Assembly (NCBI GenBank): GCA_910576545.1
Contig: CAJTKM010000014.1
Coordinates: 1 to 64,000, forward strand
Source: Lachnospiraceae bacterium
GTDB lineage: Bacteria; Bacillota; Clostridia; Lachnospirales; Anaerotignaceae
Direction: 5' to 3'
DNA length: 64,000 nucleotides
Under the pieces are notes generated by a model, which saw only the letters and a program-made list of their open reading frames with translations, was not told where the DNA came from and made no database searches. Made by a program: the position numbers and the translations under genes. This document shows, one piece after another, positions 16,181-25,022 of the stretch (position 1 is the stretch's first letter; the number at the start of each line of letters is the position of its first letter).

Positions 16181-17191
16181 ATGAGCGAAAAAAAATTACA
16201 CCATGTTACCCTGATTCCCGGTGACGGCAGTGGCCCCGAAGTCATCGCGGCAGCAAAACGCGTTGTGGAAGCCACAAGCGTACCCATTGAATGGGACGAA
16301 ATGGAAGCTGGCGCAGCCATGATTGAAAAGTACGGCACTCCCCTGCCCGACCGCGTGCTGGATTCCATCCGGCGCACAGGCGTAGCCCTGAAAGGTCCCA
16401 TCACGACACCAGTGGGGACAGGTTTCCGCAGTGTCAATGTCGCACTCCGCAAGACGTTCGACCTTTACGCAAACGTGCGCCCCGCAAAGACCCTCCCCGG
16501 TCTGGCTGGGCGGTTCGAAAATGTAGACCTTGTCATCGTTCGGGAAAATACAGAGGATTTATATGCCGGAATTGAGCATATGGTCGGCGAGGATGCGGCA
16601 GAAAGCATTAAGCTAATCACCCGCAAGGGCTGTGAACGCATCGTGCGCTATGCCTTTGAATATGCCGTCCGCGAAGGCAGAAAAAAAGTCACTGCCGTAC
16701 ATAAAGCAAACATCATGAAATGCACTGACGGGCTGTTCCTTGACGTTGCGCGGCAGATTGCGAAGGAATACCCGCAGATTGCGTTTGACGACAGCATTGT
16801 GGACGCAATGTGTATGCGCCTTGTCATGCATCCGGAGGATTACGATGTACTTGTCTGCCCGAACCTTTATGGCGATATCGTTTCCGACCTCTGCGCCGGG
16901 CTTGTTGGCGGGCTTGGGCTGACGCCCAGTGCGAATATCGGCGAAGCCGGAGCAATCTTTGAGCCGATACACGGTTCCGCACCGGATATTGCGGGACAAC
17001 ACAAAATCAACCCCACGGCAGCAATCCTTTCCGCATCTCTCATGCTGGCGCATCTGGGCGAAGCTGAGGCAGCCGCAAGCATCACGCATGCCGTCACCAC
17101 CGTTATTGCGGCAGGTAAAATGCTCACACAGGATATGGGTGGGAACGCCTCTACCGAGGAATTTGCCGATGCGGTCATTGCAGCTTTGTAA
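16181..17191 (+). CDS. Isocitrate dehydrogenase, NAD-type (isocitrate/isopropylmalate dehydrogenase family)
   Basis: The 336-residue beta-decarboxylating dehydrogenase oxidises isocitrate to 2-oxoglutarate. Visible motifs are [10 protein letters not shown], the substrate loop [36 protein letters not shown] (catalytic Lys), [10 protein letters not shown] (metal Asp) and the NAD-binding [21 protein letters not shown] 16181 follows GGAGGAG; a longer frame upstream has no support. It completes the citrate-to-2-oxoglutarate branch, but is separated from aconitase by a MITE-like element. Homoisocitrate or isopropylmalate dehydrogenase is less likely given the neighbours. Confidence 0.9.
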   Translation: MSEKKLHHVTLIPGDGSGPEVIAAAKRVVEATSVPIEWDEMEAGAAMIEKYGTPLPDRVLDSIRRTGVALKGPITTPVGTGFRSVNVALRKTFDLYANVRPAKTLPGLAGRFENVDLVIVRENTEDLYAGIEHMVGEDAAESIKLITRKGCERIVRYAFEYAVREGRKKVTAVHKANIMKCTDGLFLDVARQIAKEYPQIAFDDSIVDAMCMRLVMHPEDYDVLVCPNLYGDIVSDLCAGLVGGLGLTPSANIGEAGAIFEPIHGSAPDIAGQHKINPTAAILSASLMLAHLGEAEAAASITHAVTTVIAAGKMLTQDMGGNASTEEFADAVIAAL

Positions 17192-17517
17192 AATTACAAA
17201 ATCAAAGCAGCCGGAACCATGTACCTTTGGATTCCGGCTGTTTTTATTCTGCCTCTGCATCATTTGTTTTCTGAAATTACTTCCCTCTAACCGTAATTTG
17301 AATTTTCGGGCTTTGGCAGCTTTTTGCGTTTTTTCACTTTTTCACATTCTTCATGCAGTATTACAAAGACTTTGTATAGCGCGCAATGCCCGCTGTTGCC
17401 GCAGCCGCAGAGCAGTTACACGAAAAGCGAAGCCTGAGCCTATTTTGACACGCTGTGCCGCCCTCTTGCTTCGGGATGGAATCTGTGTTACTATCTTTTC
17501 AACAGGAGGTGGGAAGG
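17192..17517. other. Intergenic region with terminator
   Basis: This 326-bp gap holds the terminator at 17205-17247. A weak promoter-like pair TTGCTT (17466) and TACTAT (17489), spaced 17, lies before the HAD gene. Nothing else is recognisable. Confidence 0.5.
17205..17247 (+). terminator. Terminator of the citrate operon
   Basis: CAGCCGGAA (17208-17216) pairs with TTCCGGCTG (17232-17240), followed by a T run. It lies just after the isocitrate dehydrogenase stop codon. Confidence 0.9.
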
Positions 17518-18180
17518 ATGCAGCCATACAAAGCAGTTTTATTTGACTTGGATGGGACACTACTCAATACATTAGATGATTTGACAGACAGCGTAAACAC
17601 AATCCTGCAACAGCACGGTTTTCCCCTGCGGGACGCTCCTGAAATCCGCTCTTTTCTCGGCAATGGCGCAGATGCCCTTCTGCACGCATCTCTGCCGGAA
17701 GATACGGATGAGGAAACATTCGCGCTCTGCCTTGTGGAATATAAGGCATATTACCAGCAGCATATGGAAGACAAAACCAGACCATACGAAGGTATTTGGG
17801 AGCTTTTGGATTCCCTCCGCGCGGCAGGAATAAAAACAGCTGTTGCCTCCAACAAGTTTTACACAGCAGTACAGGGACTGTGTGAAAAATATTTTTCCGG
17901 CAAGGTGAATGTTGCTGTCGGTGAATGTCAGACGGAAACACTCCATATCCGGCGCAAGCCCTCCCCTGACATGCTCTTTATGGCGGCGGAACAGCTTGGC
18001 GTACCGCTGACAGACTGCGTTTATATCGGTGATTCGGAGGTCGATGTCGAAACGGCACAAAACGCCGGAATAGATTGTATCTGCGTTTCATGGGGCTTTC
18101 GGGATACAGACGTCCTTCTGCGTGCAGGTGCGAAAGCCATCGTGGACAGCCCGCAGGAGCTTATGGAAAAATTGCTTTGA
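17518..18180 (+). CDS. HAD-family phosphatase, phosphoglycolate phosphatase-like
   Basis: The 220-residue haloacid-dehalogenase hydrolase has motif I FDLDGTLLNT (Asp10 nucleophile, Asp12), motif II VASNK, a conserved Lys in RRKPSPDM and motif III YIGDSEVDVETAQNAG. The C1 cap (residues 17-80) and length fit phosphoglycolate phosphatase/PGP-like enzymes that repair or clear small phosphorylated metabolites. ATG 17518 follows AGGAGGTGGGAAGG. It stands alone between two terminators. The substrate cannot be read from sequence. Confidence 0.85.
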   Translation: MQPYKAVLFDLDGTLLNTLDDLTDSVNTILQQHGFPLRDAPEIRSFLGNGADALLHASLPEDTDEETFALCLVEYKAYYQQHMEDKTRPYEGIWELLDSLRAAGIKTAVASNKFYTAVQGLCEKYFSGKVNVAVGECQTETLHIRRKPSPDMLFMAAEQLGVPLTDCVYIGDSEVDVETAQNAGIDCICVSWGFRDTDVLLRAGAKAIVDSPQELMEKLL

Positions 18181-18181
18181 C

Positions 18182-18222
18182 AAAAAAACGGCGGAATCCT
18201 TTTCGGAAACCTGCCGTTTTTT
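18182..18222. terminator. Bidirectional terminator between HAD gene and xerD
   Basis: AAAAAACGGC (18183-18192) pairs with GCCGTTTTTT (18213-18222), giving T runs on both strands between two convergent genes. Confidence 0.9.
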
Positions 18223-18237
18223 GTTATTCAGAGATTA

Positions 18238-19122
18238 TTATGCCCTCGGATGTGCTTTCGCATATACGTTTTTCAATTTCTGGTTTGTCAGCTTTGTATA
18301 AATCTGGGTCGTGGAAATATCAGAATGTCCCAGCATTTCCTGCACAGAACGCAAATCCGCACCGTTTTCAATCAAATGAGCGGCAAAGGAATGTCGGAGC
18401 ATATGCGGGGTGATATCCTGGTCAATTCCTGCTTTTTTTGCGTAGGATTTGATGATTTTCCAAAAGCCCTGCCTTGTCATGGGTCTGCCGTTGCAGTTGA
18501 CGAACAACGCTTCTTCATCTGGGCGCAGAATCATATTTGCACGCGCTTTGTCTATATATTTCTGCAGAGAATATTTTGCCTGTACGCCAATGGGGATGAT
18601 GCAGTTTTTCTGCGCACTGCCACAGCGGATATATTCCAGCGCAAGGTTCAGGTCACGCAGTTTCAGCGAAATCAGTTCTGATACCCGTATGCCCGTGGCA
18701 TAGAGCAGTTCCAGCATCGCCTTATCCCGCAGTTCCTTATCCCCCTCGCCTTTAGGCTGTTCCAACAGGAGTTCCACCTTTTCCAGAGAAAGTATTTCCG
18801 GTGCTTTTTTCTCCACCTTAGGCAGCTCCAAGTCCAGCGCAGGGTTTTCCGCCATGATTCCCTTTCGCATCAGATACTGGAAAAAGGAGCGCAAAGACGC
18901 AATGCTTCTGGAGATTGTCGCGCCAGCCTTTTTCTGTTTCTGCAGTTCATATACATACGCCATTACATTGGTACGGTTCACCTTTGCGACGTCATTGACA
19001 CCCGACTGCTGCATAAAGCGGCAGAATCCCCGTAAATCCCTTACATAAGATAAAGCCGTATTTTCCGATGATTTTTTTTCATTCCGCAGATAGTCGGCAA
19101 AGTCAGCAATACGTTGTTCCAT
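18238..19122 (-). CDS. xerD: Tyrosine site-specific recombinase XerD
   Basis: The 294-residue protein resolves chromosome dimers at dif with XerC. The catalytic residues are present in order: Arg146 (TGIRVSEL), His240 and Arg243 (HMLRHSF), His266 (GHSDIS) and Tyr275 (TTQIYT). The N-terminal SAM-like core-binding domain spans residues 1-90. Length and motifs fit a housekeeping XerD rather than a phage integrase. Start ATG 19122 is preceded by GGAG with 9 bases of spacing. In Bacilli xerD lies near nudF and spoIIM, both of which are also nearby here (23598-24782). Confidence 0.9.
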   Translation of the reverse strand: MEQRIADFADYLRNEKKSSENTALSYVRDLRGFCRFMQQSGVNDVAKVNRTNVMAYVYELQKQKKAGATISRSIASLRSFFQYLMRKGIMAENPALDLELPKVEKKAPEILSLEKVELLLEQPKGEGDKELRDKAMLELLYATGIRVSELISLKLRDLNLALEYIRCGSAQKNCIIPIGVQAKYSLQKYIDKARANMILRPDEEALFVNCNGRPMTRQGFWKIIKSYAKKAGIDQDITPHMLRHSFAAHLIENGADLRSVQEMLGHSDISTTQIYTKLTNQKLKNVYAKAHPRA

Positions 19123-19169
19123 TCATTTTGACTCCTTCATGATTGTCCGTTCCTCGTTTAACTGCTATG

Positions 19170-19198
19170 ATTATACTTTTTTTTCGTTGACTTGTCGA
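19170..19198 (-). promoter_or_regulatory. Promoter of xerD
   Basis: On the minus strand TCGACA (19193-19198) and TATAAT (19170-19175) are separated by 17 bases, about 47 bases upstream of the xerD start. The -35 differs from consensus at one position. Confidence 0.65.
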
Positions 19199-19293
19199 CA
19201 TTTTTTTAACATTTTTGTGATAAAATCGTTAACTTTATTCATTTTTTGCCGATTTTTATATATTATGTCAATACGCTCAGACTGTAAAGTTTT

Positions 19294-20559
19294 TCATTCA
19301 TCAGCCGATCCGCAAAGCATAAAATATAAATCGTTCACATTTGTACCCGTTGGTCCTGTCATGATAAGCGCGTCTGCCGCCTGTAATGCACGGTTAGAAT
19401 CGTTATCCGCCAGAATTTCACTGACAGAAATGCCCTGCTCTTTCAGCCGCGCCGCTGTGCCGCCGTCCACAATGCCGCCCGCCGCGTCTGTGGGGCCATC
19501 TGTACCATCTGACCCAACTGCCGCCGCAACAATGTTCTCCATTCCCGCTATGCCCTCTGCCGCCGCAAGCGCAAATTCCTGGTTCCTTCCGCCTTTGCCG
19601 CTGCCCGTAATGCGCACTATGGTTTCCCCGCCGCAAATCAGTGCACAGGGCGGCTTCAACGGCAGTCCGTCTTTCAACACAGTCCGCCCCACTGCCGCCA
19701 GAAATTTCCCCGCTTCCTTGGCTTCGCAGTCCAACGAATTTGTCAAGATCATCGGCTGATAGCCCAATGCCCGTGCCGCTGCTGCCGCCTGATTGCAAAG
19801 CTCAGTCACACTGCCTGTAATCTGCATTTCAACATTCCTGATTTCCTTCGGCGTTTCCACAGAAAGCTGTTCCTTCATTTCCTCTGTCAGCTTCAGCCCA
19901 TATTTTTCCACCACAGCCCACGCCTCCGCAGAGGTAGACTGGTCGGAACACGCCGGACCCGAGGCAATAGAATCCGCCCTGTCCCCCAGAATATCACTGA
20001 GGGCAATGGCATAAACCTTTGCGGGAGCGCAGAGTGCGGCAAATCGCCCACCCTTTACTGCAGAAAGATGTTTCCGCACGGTATTCATTTCTACAATGTC
20101 CGCGCCGCATTTCAAAAGCTGGCTGGTGATATCCAGAAAATCTTCCAGACACAGGTTTCCCGCCGGTTTTTCAAACAGAGCCGAGCCGCCGCCGGAAATC
20201 AGGAAAAACACTGTATCTTTTTCTGACAGGCCTGTTACGGCTTCTATGATACGCTCCGTTCCGGCAATGGTATTTTCATCTGGCAGAGGATGCCCCGCCT
20301 CTAATATTTCAAAGCCCGGAATATCACCCTGAGAATGTCCGTATTTTGTCAATACGATGCCTTTGTCAATCGTATGGCTGATGTTTTCCGCCGCCGCTTT
20401 TGCCATATTCCAAGCCGCTTTGCCAACCGCTATAATAACAACCTTCCCCTGAAACGCAAAATTTTTCCCTGCAACTGCTTTTTTGACAGCTTCATCCGGC
20501 AAAGACGCCTGTATCGCCTGTGTATATATTTTTTCCGCATCCGAACGCATTTTTTGCAT
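19294..20559 (-). CDS. Glycerate 2-kinase (MOFRL/GckA type)
   Basis: The 421-residue protein has the DUF4147 domain (GKAAWNMAKAAAENI; LISGGGSALFEKP; EMNTVRKHLSAVKGG) and a C-terminal MOFRL domain (GGETIVRITGSGKGGRNQEFALAAA; VGSDGTDGPTDAAGG). The family phosphorylates D-glycerate to 2-phosphoglycerate, linking hydroxypyruvate or serine breakdown with glycolysis; older databases call it hydroxypyruvate reductase. ATG 20559 follows GGAAGGGG. It is monocistronic and divergent from the dipeptidase gene. Confidence 0.9.
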   Translation of the reverse strand: MQKMRSDAEKIYTQAIQASLPDEAVKKAVAGKNFAFQGKVVIIAVGKAAWNMAKAAAENISHTIDKGIVLTKYGHSQGDIPGFEILEAGHPLPDENTIAGTERIIEAVTGLSEKDTVFFLISGGGSALFEKPAGNLCLEDFLDITSQLLKCGADIVEMNTVRKHLSAVKGGRFAALCAPAKVYAIALSDILGDRADSIASGPACSDQSTSAEAWAVVEKYGLKLTEEMKEQLSVETPKEIRNVEMQITGSVTELCNQAAAAARALGYQPMILTNSLDCEAKEAGKFLAAVGRTVLKDGLPLKPPCALICGGETIVRITGSGKGGRNQEFALAAAEGIAGMENIVAAAVGSDGTDGPTDAAGGIVDGGTAARLKEQGISVSEILADNDSNRALQAADALIMTGPTGTNVNDLYFMLCGSADE

Positions 20560-20711
20560 AACGATTCCCCTTCCTGTTTATAAAATTTCCATATTGCTAT
20601 AAAATGCAAATTTCCATAAAATTATTTTATCATACTCCAAATAGCCGGACAAGGGCTTTTTGTACATGCCTGCAGGGCACTCTGAAATGCATAAAAGTTA
20701 CGGAATCTTTG

Positions 20712-20740
20712 TTGACAAAAAAAGGGATGCACGGTATATT
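20712..20740 (+). promoter_or_regulatory. Promoter of the dipeptidase gene
   Basis: TTGACA (20712-20717) and TATATT (20735-20740) are separated by exactly 17 bases, about 90 bases upstream of the start at 20828. The boxes match those of the citrate synthase promoter. Confidence 0.75.
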
Positions 20741-20827
20741 GATGAAATAAAGAAACTTTATGTTTTGCTTTGACATAGAATTTACCAGCAGATAAAAATA
20801 TCACATTATGAAGGGCTGGCGTTATGT

Positions 20828-21769
20828 ATGAAAAGTTTTGTGGACGCACATTGCGATACTATTGTAAAACTCTGCGGACGTGGAGAGGAGCTGCTGGAAG
20901 CTCCCTGTATGCAGCTGGACTTAAAACGGCTGGAGGCATTCCCTCGTGCAGTACAGTTTTTCGCAGTTTGGCTTGACCCTGTGTATTATCCGATTGCCAT
21001 GCGGCAGACCATGAAATACATAGCTTTTTACTACAAGCAACTGGAAAAAAATGCTGAAAGCATCCGGCATATCAATACCTTTGCAGATATTATCCGAAAT
21101 AAAGAACAGGGCAGACACAGTGCGGTATTATCTCTGGAAGGCGGGGAGGCGCTGGAAGGCGAACTTTCCGCGCTGGAAATCTATCATCGGCTGGGTGTGC
21201 GCGCAATAACGCTGACCTGGAATCACAGAAACGCACTTGCTGACGGGGCGGCAGAAAACGTCACAGGCGGCGGTCTGACCCGTTTCGGGCGGGACGTTTT
21301 GCGGGAAATGGAACAGCTGAATATGCTGGTAGATGTTTCGCATCTTTCTGATGCCGGTTTTTGGGATGTGGAACGTCTGGCGCAAAAGCCATTTATCGCC
21401 AGCCACTCCAACGCAAGGGCTGTCTGCCCTCATGCCCGTAACCTGACGGACGATATGCTTCGCGCTCTTGCGGCAAAAGGCGGCGTGGCAGGTCTGAATT
21501 TTTACCCTGTCTTTTTGCGGGAAAACGGAGAAGCCAGAATAGACGATATCATCCGCCATGCGTCACACATGCTGGACATCATGGGCGAGAACCACATTGG
21601 CCTTGGCAGCGACTGGGACGGCATCGGGACGACTCCCGTAGATTTACAGCATACAGGTGAACTGGCGGCTCTGTTCACGCGCATGGAGCAGGAATTTGGG
21701 GCCGAAATAACAGAAAAGCTACGGGAAGGAAACTTCCTGCGGGTACTGCGGGAATGTCTTGCGCCTTGA
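20828..21769 (+). CDS. Membrane-dipeptidase family (M19, renal dipeptidase-like) metallopeptidase
   Basis: The 313-residue dinuclear zinc enzyme hydrolyses dipeptides, often with broad or D-amino acid specificity. Metal ligands are visible: DAHCD (His8, Asp10), the bridging Glu in SLEGGEAL, His in VDVSHLSD and His in ASHSNARAVCPHARNL. GLGSDWDGIG is the C-terminal family motif. No signal peptide is present, so it acts in the cytoplasm, as usual for bacterial homologues. A weak AAGGG site precedes the ATG. The next gene starts 31 bases downstream. Confidence 0.9.
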   Translation: MKSFVDAHCDTIVKLCGRGEELLEAPCMQLDLKRLEAFPRAVQFFAVWLDPVYYPIAMRQTMKYIAFYYKQLEKNAESIRHINTFADIIRNKEQGRHSAVLSLEGGEALEGELSALEIYHRLGVRAITLTWNHRNALADGAAENVTGGGLTRFGRDVLREMEQLNMLVDVSHLSDAGFWDVERLAQKPFIASHSNARAVCPHARNLTDDMLRALAAKGGVAGLNFYPVFLRENGEARIDDIIRHASHMLDIMGENHIGLGSDWDGIGTTPVDLQHTGELAALFTRMEQEFGAEITEKLREGNFLRVLRECLAP

Positions 21770-21800
21770 ACGGCTCGAAAAGTATGGAAGGAGTAATTTC

Positions 21801-22304
21801 ATGAAACTGGTGGTGGTAAAGGCTGCAGCAATCATGGTGGTTGTGGCAGTTCTGGGTGTTTTCTTTTTTGATGGAATCGGCAGGCATCCATACAAACGCG
21901 ATGAACTGGAAAGCGAATTTCTTGCAAAAGCGGCAGAACTTGGAGCCGAACACAATAGTACAGAAGCAACGCTTTCCGAAGAATTCGGCAACAGTGTTAC
22001 ATTTCTTCTGGAAACGGAGGATGGAGAGCGTGCCTGCGGGACATACATTCGCAGTCTGTTTTCTCACAAATACAAAGAATACAAATATTATTTCGGCGTA
22101 AACGGCGTACTTGCGCTGGATGACTTCACATATTCCGTAAGCGACGGCGCAATGATGTACCAGCTGAATCTGAAATTTGGAGATAATCCGTCCATTGAGC
22201 CCGGGGATGAAGTCGCACCGTTATTATATTATAAATTCGCAGGGCTGTGCGCTATATCAATGGGCGTATTCGGCAGCAGAATTTTCTTCCGAAAGAAAAA
22301 ATAA
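21801..22304 (+). CDS. Small membrane protein of unknown function
   Basis: The 167-residue protein has an N-terminal hydrophobic segment (VVVKAAAIMVVVAVLGVFFF) and a C-terminal one (YYKFAGLCAISMGVFGSRIFF) ending in RKKK, with an acidic domain between them, probably outside the cell. ATG 21801 follows GGAAGGAG. It is close downstream of the dipeptidase and probably in the same transcript. I do not recognise the family. Confidence 0.7.
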   Translation: MKLVVVKAAAIMVVVAVLGVFFFDGIGRHPYKRDELESEFLAKAAELGAEHNSTEATLSEEFGNSVTFLLETEDGERACGTYIRSLFSHKYKEYKYYFGVNGVLALDDFTYSVSDGAMMYQLNLKFGDNPSIEPGDEVAPLLYYKFAGLCAISMGVFGSRIFFRKKK

Positions 22305-22317
22305 GGCTATGGCCAGA

Positions 22318-22348
22318 AAGACCTTGCGGGAGATACCCGCAAGGTCTT
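22318..22348 (+). terminator. 13-bp perfect hairpin after the membrane protein gene
   Basis: AAGACCTTGCGGG (22318-22330) pairs perfectly with CCCGCAAGGTCTT (22336-22348). There is no T tract, so it may be a weak terminator, a processing site or a leader element of the aminotransferase gene 32 bases downstream. Confidence 0.6.
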
Positions 22349-22379
22349 ATGAAAATACTTTTTATGAGGTGAATACGAT

Positions 22380-23576
22380 ATGGAATTGTCAAGAAAAGCT
22401 ATGGGCATTAAACCCTCCAGTACAATGGAAATCTCCTCCAAAGCGGCACAGCTGCGAGCCGAGGGGAAAGATGTTGTGGCATTTGCGGCGGGAGAGCCGG
22501 ATTTTGATACGCCGGAACACATCCGTCAGGCAGGAACACGCGCAATCGAAACAGGCATGACGCGCTATACCCCGGCAGCAGGAACACCTGCTCTCCGTCA
22601 GGCGGTCTGTGGAAAGCTGAAACAGGATAACGGGCTGGACTATACGCCTGCACAGGTCGTTATCAGCAACGGTGCAAAGCACTCCCTGATGAACGCCTTT
22701 CTTGCCATCCTCAATGAGGGGGACGAAGTGCTGATTCCCGCGCCCTACTGGCTCAGCTATTCCGAAATGGTACGGATTGCAGGAGGCGTGCCTGTTATCA
22801 TCCATACAAAAAAAGAAAACCAGTTTATGATGACAAAAGAAGAACTGGAACAGGCATATACCCTGAAAACAAAAGCTCTCGTACTGACAAGCCCCTCCAA
22901 TCCAACAGGCATGGTAACCTCTCGGAAGGATTTGGAAATGGTCGCGGATTTCGCTGTGCGCCAAGATATATTTGTGATTTCCGATGAAATTTATGAAAAA
23001 CTGATTTACGACGAAAATAAACAGCATATCAGCATCGCTTCTCTCGGAAAGGAAATTTACGACAGGACAATCGTTATCAACGGCGTTTCCAAAAGCTATG
23101 CCATGACGGGCTGGCGCATTGGTTATGCTGCCGCGCCTTTGGAAGTCGCGAAGCTGATGGCATCGCTTCAGTCTCATATGGCTTCAAACCCGAACTCCAT
23201 CGCGCAGGAGGCGGCTCTGACCGCGCTGGAAGGCCCTCAGGACTGTGTATCGGAAATGTGCGCTGAATTCCGCAAACGGCGGGATTATATCTTTGAACGT
23301 GAGGAGGCCATTCCCCTGCTCTCCGCTCTGAAACCGGAAGGCGCATTCTATCTTTTTGTCGATGTTTCCAAAACATACGGCAAACGCTGCGGTGAAAAGG
23401 AAATTCATTCCGCGGCTGATTTTGCGTCCGCCCTTCTGGAACAGAAATATGTCGCGGTCGTACCCTGCGCAGATTTCGGTATGCCGGATTATATGCGCCT
23501 TTCCTACGCGACAAGCATGGAGCTTATTAAAAAAGGCATGGACAGGATAGAAGAATTTGTGAAAGAATTGCAGTAA
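22380..23576 (+). CDS. Pyridoxal-phosphate aminotransferase, aspartate aminotransferase type (class I)
   Basis: The 398-residue fold-type I aminotransferase has TSPSNPTGMV (Asn174), SDEIYEKLIYD (Asp202, Tyr205), the Schiff-base Lys238 in NGVSKSYAMTGWRIGYAA, and the C-terminal LSYATS region where the substrate carboxylate-binding Arg is found. It resembles the Ib subgroup aspartate aminotransferases of Bacillus and Clostridia, which make aspartate and glutamate; prephenate or other keto acids are possible alternatives. A GAGGTG site precedes ATG 22380. The Nudix gene follows after 21 bases. Confidence 0.9.
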   Translation: MELSRKAMGIKPSSTMEISSKAAQLRAEGKDVVAFAAGEPDFDTPEHIRQAGTRAIETGMTRYTPAAGTPALRQAVCGKLKQDNGLDYTPAQVVISNGAKHSLMNAFLAILNEGDEVLIPAPYWLSYSEMVRIAGGVPVIIHTKKENQFMMTKEELEQAYTLKTKALVLTSPSNPTGMVTSRKDLEMVADFAVRQDIFVISDEIYEKLIYDENKQHISIASLGKEIYDRTIVINGVSKSYAMTGWRIGYAAAPLEVAKLMASLQSHMASNPNSIAQEAALTALEGPQDCVSEMCAEFRKRRDYIFEREEAIPLLSALKPEGAFYLFVDVSKTYGKRCGEKEIHSAADFASALLEQKYVAVVPCADFGMPDYMRLSYATSMELIKKGMDRIEEFVKELQ

Positions 23577-23597
23577 GGTAAAAGGAGGAACCGGCTG

Positions 23598-24146
23598 ATG
23601 AGCTATGAAGTACTGGAAAGCAAAACGACCCATGTGGGGAAAATTGTGAAGGTGCAGCTGGATACGCTGCGTATGCCGGATGGAAAAACTGCCCAGAGAG
23701 AAACTGTTGTACGGGGCAAAAATGCTGCCGCTGTGCTCCCTGTGGATTCTGACGGGAATATCATATTTGTGCGGCAGTACCGTCACGCATTCCGGGAAAT
23801 GCTGCTGGAAATCCCCGCAGGTATACTGGAGGACAGCGAAGATGGCGAAACAGGAGCAGCGCGGGAATTGGAGGAGGAAACCGGAAGAAAGCCAGGAAAG
23901 CTGCATTTCCTCTGCGAATTTTACCCGACAGTCGGATTCTGCACAGAACGCATCTTCATTTATTTTGCAACAGACCTGCAAAAAGGACAGCAAAAGCTGG
24001 ATGAAGATGAATTTGTGGAAATCGAAACACATACGCCGGCAGAAGCTGTGGAAATGATACTTAACGGAGAAATTAAAGACGGCAAAACCGTTGCCGCTGT
24101 TTTCGCGTGGCAGGCATTGCAGGGAAAATTCTCCCAGAACGCATAA
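23598..24146 (+). CDS. Nudix hydrolase, ADP-ribose pyrophosphatase type
   Basis: The 182-residue protein has a complete Nudix box, GILEDSEDGETGAARELEEETG, at about residues 75-96 (given here in spaced sense: G at 75, RE at 89-90, EE at 93-94). The flanking pattern VLPVDSDGNIIFVRQYRHAFREMLLEIPAG is typical of ADP-ribose pyrophosphatases (NudF), which clear free ADP-ribose. AAGGAGG precedes the ATG. The order nudF then spoIIM is also found in Bacillus subtilis, which supports the call. Confidence 0.88.
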   Translation: MSYEVLESKTTHVGKIVKVQLDTLRMPDGKTAQRETVVRGKNAAAVLPVDSDGNIIFVRQYRHAFREMLLEIPAGILEDSEDGETGAARELEEETGRKPGKLHFLCEFYPTVGFCTERIFIYFATDLQKGQQKLDEDEFVEIETHTPAEAVEMILNGEIKDGKTVAAVFAWQALQGKFSQNA

Positions 24147-24206
24147 AAAAGTAAGACGAGCCATATCCTGATAGCAGAAGACTAATACTGCAAGGGGGAC
24201 TGGCTC

Positions 24207-24782
24207 ATGAAGAAACGAAAACGCCTGATAGACCAAAGAGGACAAATGATTGCAGCAGTCGTTTGTCTTTCTTTTTTGCTTGGAACAGCCGGCGGCGCAT
24301 TGGCGGCAAATCTGCTGGGAACAACAGAGCACAGCGCGCTGGCAGTATTTTTGCAGGATGCATTGGAAATTGAGAATACTCCGGTATTTCTGCCGATATT
24401 CTGGAAATACCTGAAATATGACCTGATTATCTGGCTGGGCGGCTGGATGTCGCTGGGGCTGTTTTTTTCCGGAGCGGCATTCCTGTTCCGCAGTATATCA
24501 GTTGGATTTACATCTGCGATGATTTTAAGCGTACAGGGTACAGCGGGTATTCTGACAATTGCGAAAGAAATCCTTCCGCAAAATCTGTTTCTCATTCCGG
24601 CATATATTCTTACAATGTCTGCGGCGGCTTATTACCTGTCTACCTGGCGGGAAGGTGAAGGGAAACGCGCACTGAAGCGGGAACGGCGGAGGAAACAGAC
24701 TGAATACTGTATTTTGTTCGGCTTCTCCGTCCTGCTTCTTCTGGCAGCGGCTGGGCTGGAACGTGTTGCACTGATTGGCTGA
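24207..24782 (+). CDS. spoIIM: Stage II sporulation protein M
   Basis: The 191-residue integral membrane protein has about five hydrophobic segments starting at 14-33. SpoIIM works with SpoIID and SpoIIP in septal peptidoglycan thinning and mother-cell engulfment. The pattern ALAVFLQDAL, a soluble bend, then FLPIFWKYLKYDLIIWLGG and VQGTAGILTIAKEILPQNL fits the family. It follows the Nudix gene as in Bacillus. AAGGGGG precedes ATG 24207. The mobile island lies directly downstream. Confidence 0.82.
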   Translation: MKKRKRLIDQRGQMIAAVVCLSFLLGTAGGALAANLLGTTEHSALAVFLQDALEIENTPVFLPIFWKYLKYDLIIWLGGWMSLGLFFSGAAFLFRSISVGFTSAMILSVQGTAGILTIAKEILPQNLFLIPAYILTMSAAAYYLSTWREGEGKRALKRERRRKQTEYCILFGFSVLLLLAAAGLERVALIG

Positions 24783-24803
24783 AATGTCGTTAAAAACGGC
24801 TGT

Positions 24804-24850
24804 ACAAAACAGAGGCAGCGACCAAAATGGTCCTGCCTCTGTTTTGTATC
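24804..24850. terminator. Strong terminator after spoIIM
   Basis: ACAAAACAGAGGCAG (24804-24818) pairs with CTGCCTCTGTTTTGT (24833-24847), with an inner GACCA/TGGTC stem. T runs occur on both strands. This is the last clearly chromosomal signal before the island. Confidence 0.9.
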
Positions 24851-24917
24851 ATTATCTTCTCTTGACAAAGGGAAACAGAAAACTAATAACATAATAGGCT
24901 GTCAACCTTACACAAAG

Positions 24918-24950
24918 CACCGCTTCCAACAAAATCGGAGCGGTGTTTTT
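24918..24950 (+). terminator. Hairpin terminator at the island's left side
   Basis: CACCGCTTCC (24918-24927) pairs with CGGAGCGGTG (24936-24945) with small mismatches, followed by five T. Confidence 0.65.
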
Positions 24951-24959
24951 GTATGTGTT

Positions 24960-24976
24960 CTGGACATCGTGACCAG
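24960..24976. repeat. 17-bp palindrome, copy 1
   Basis: CTGGACATCGTGACCAG, two positions away from the consensus CTGGACACSGTGTCCAG found four times in the island (24960, 25846, 28157, 29068). Confidence 0.75.
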
Positions 24977-25022
24977 AAGCGCCCCCGCCCGTTTTCACCG
25001 TTCCGTCCACGGAGTCTCTGCC

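Noticed and set aside
23184-24332. Minus-strand open frame of about 382 codons
   Set aside because: Antisense to aminotransferase and Nudix genes; Cys/Phe-rich, no start signal.
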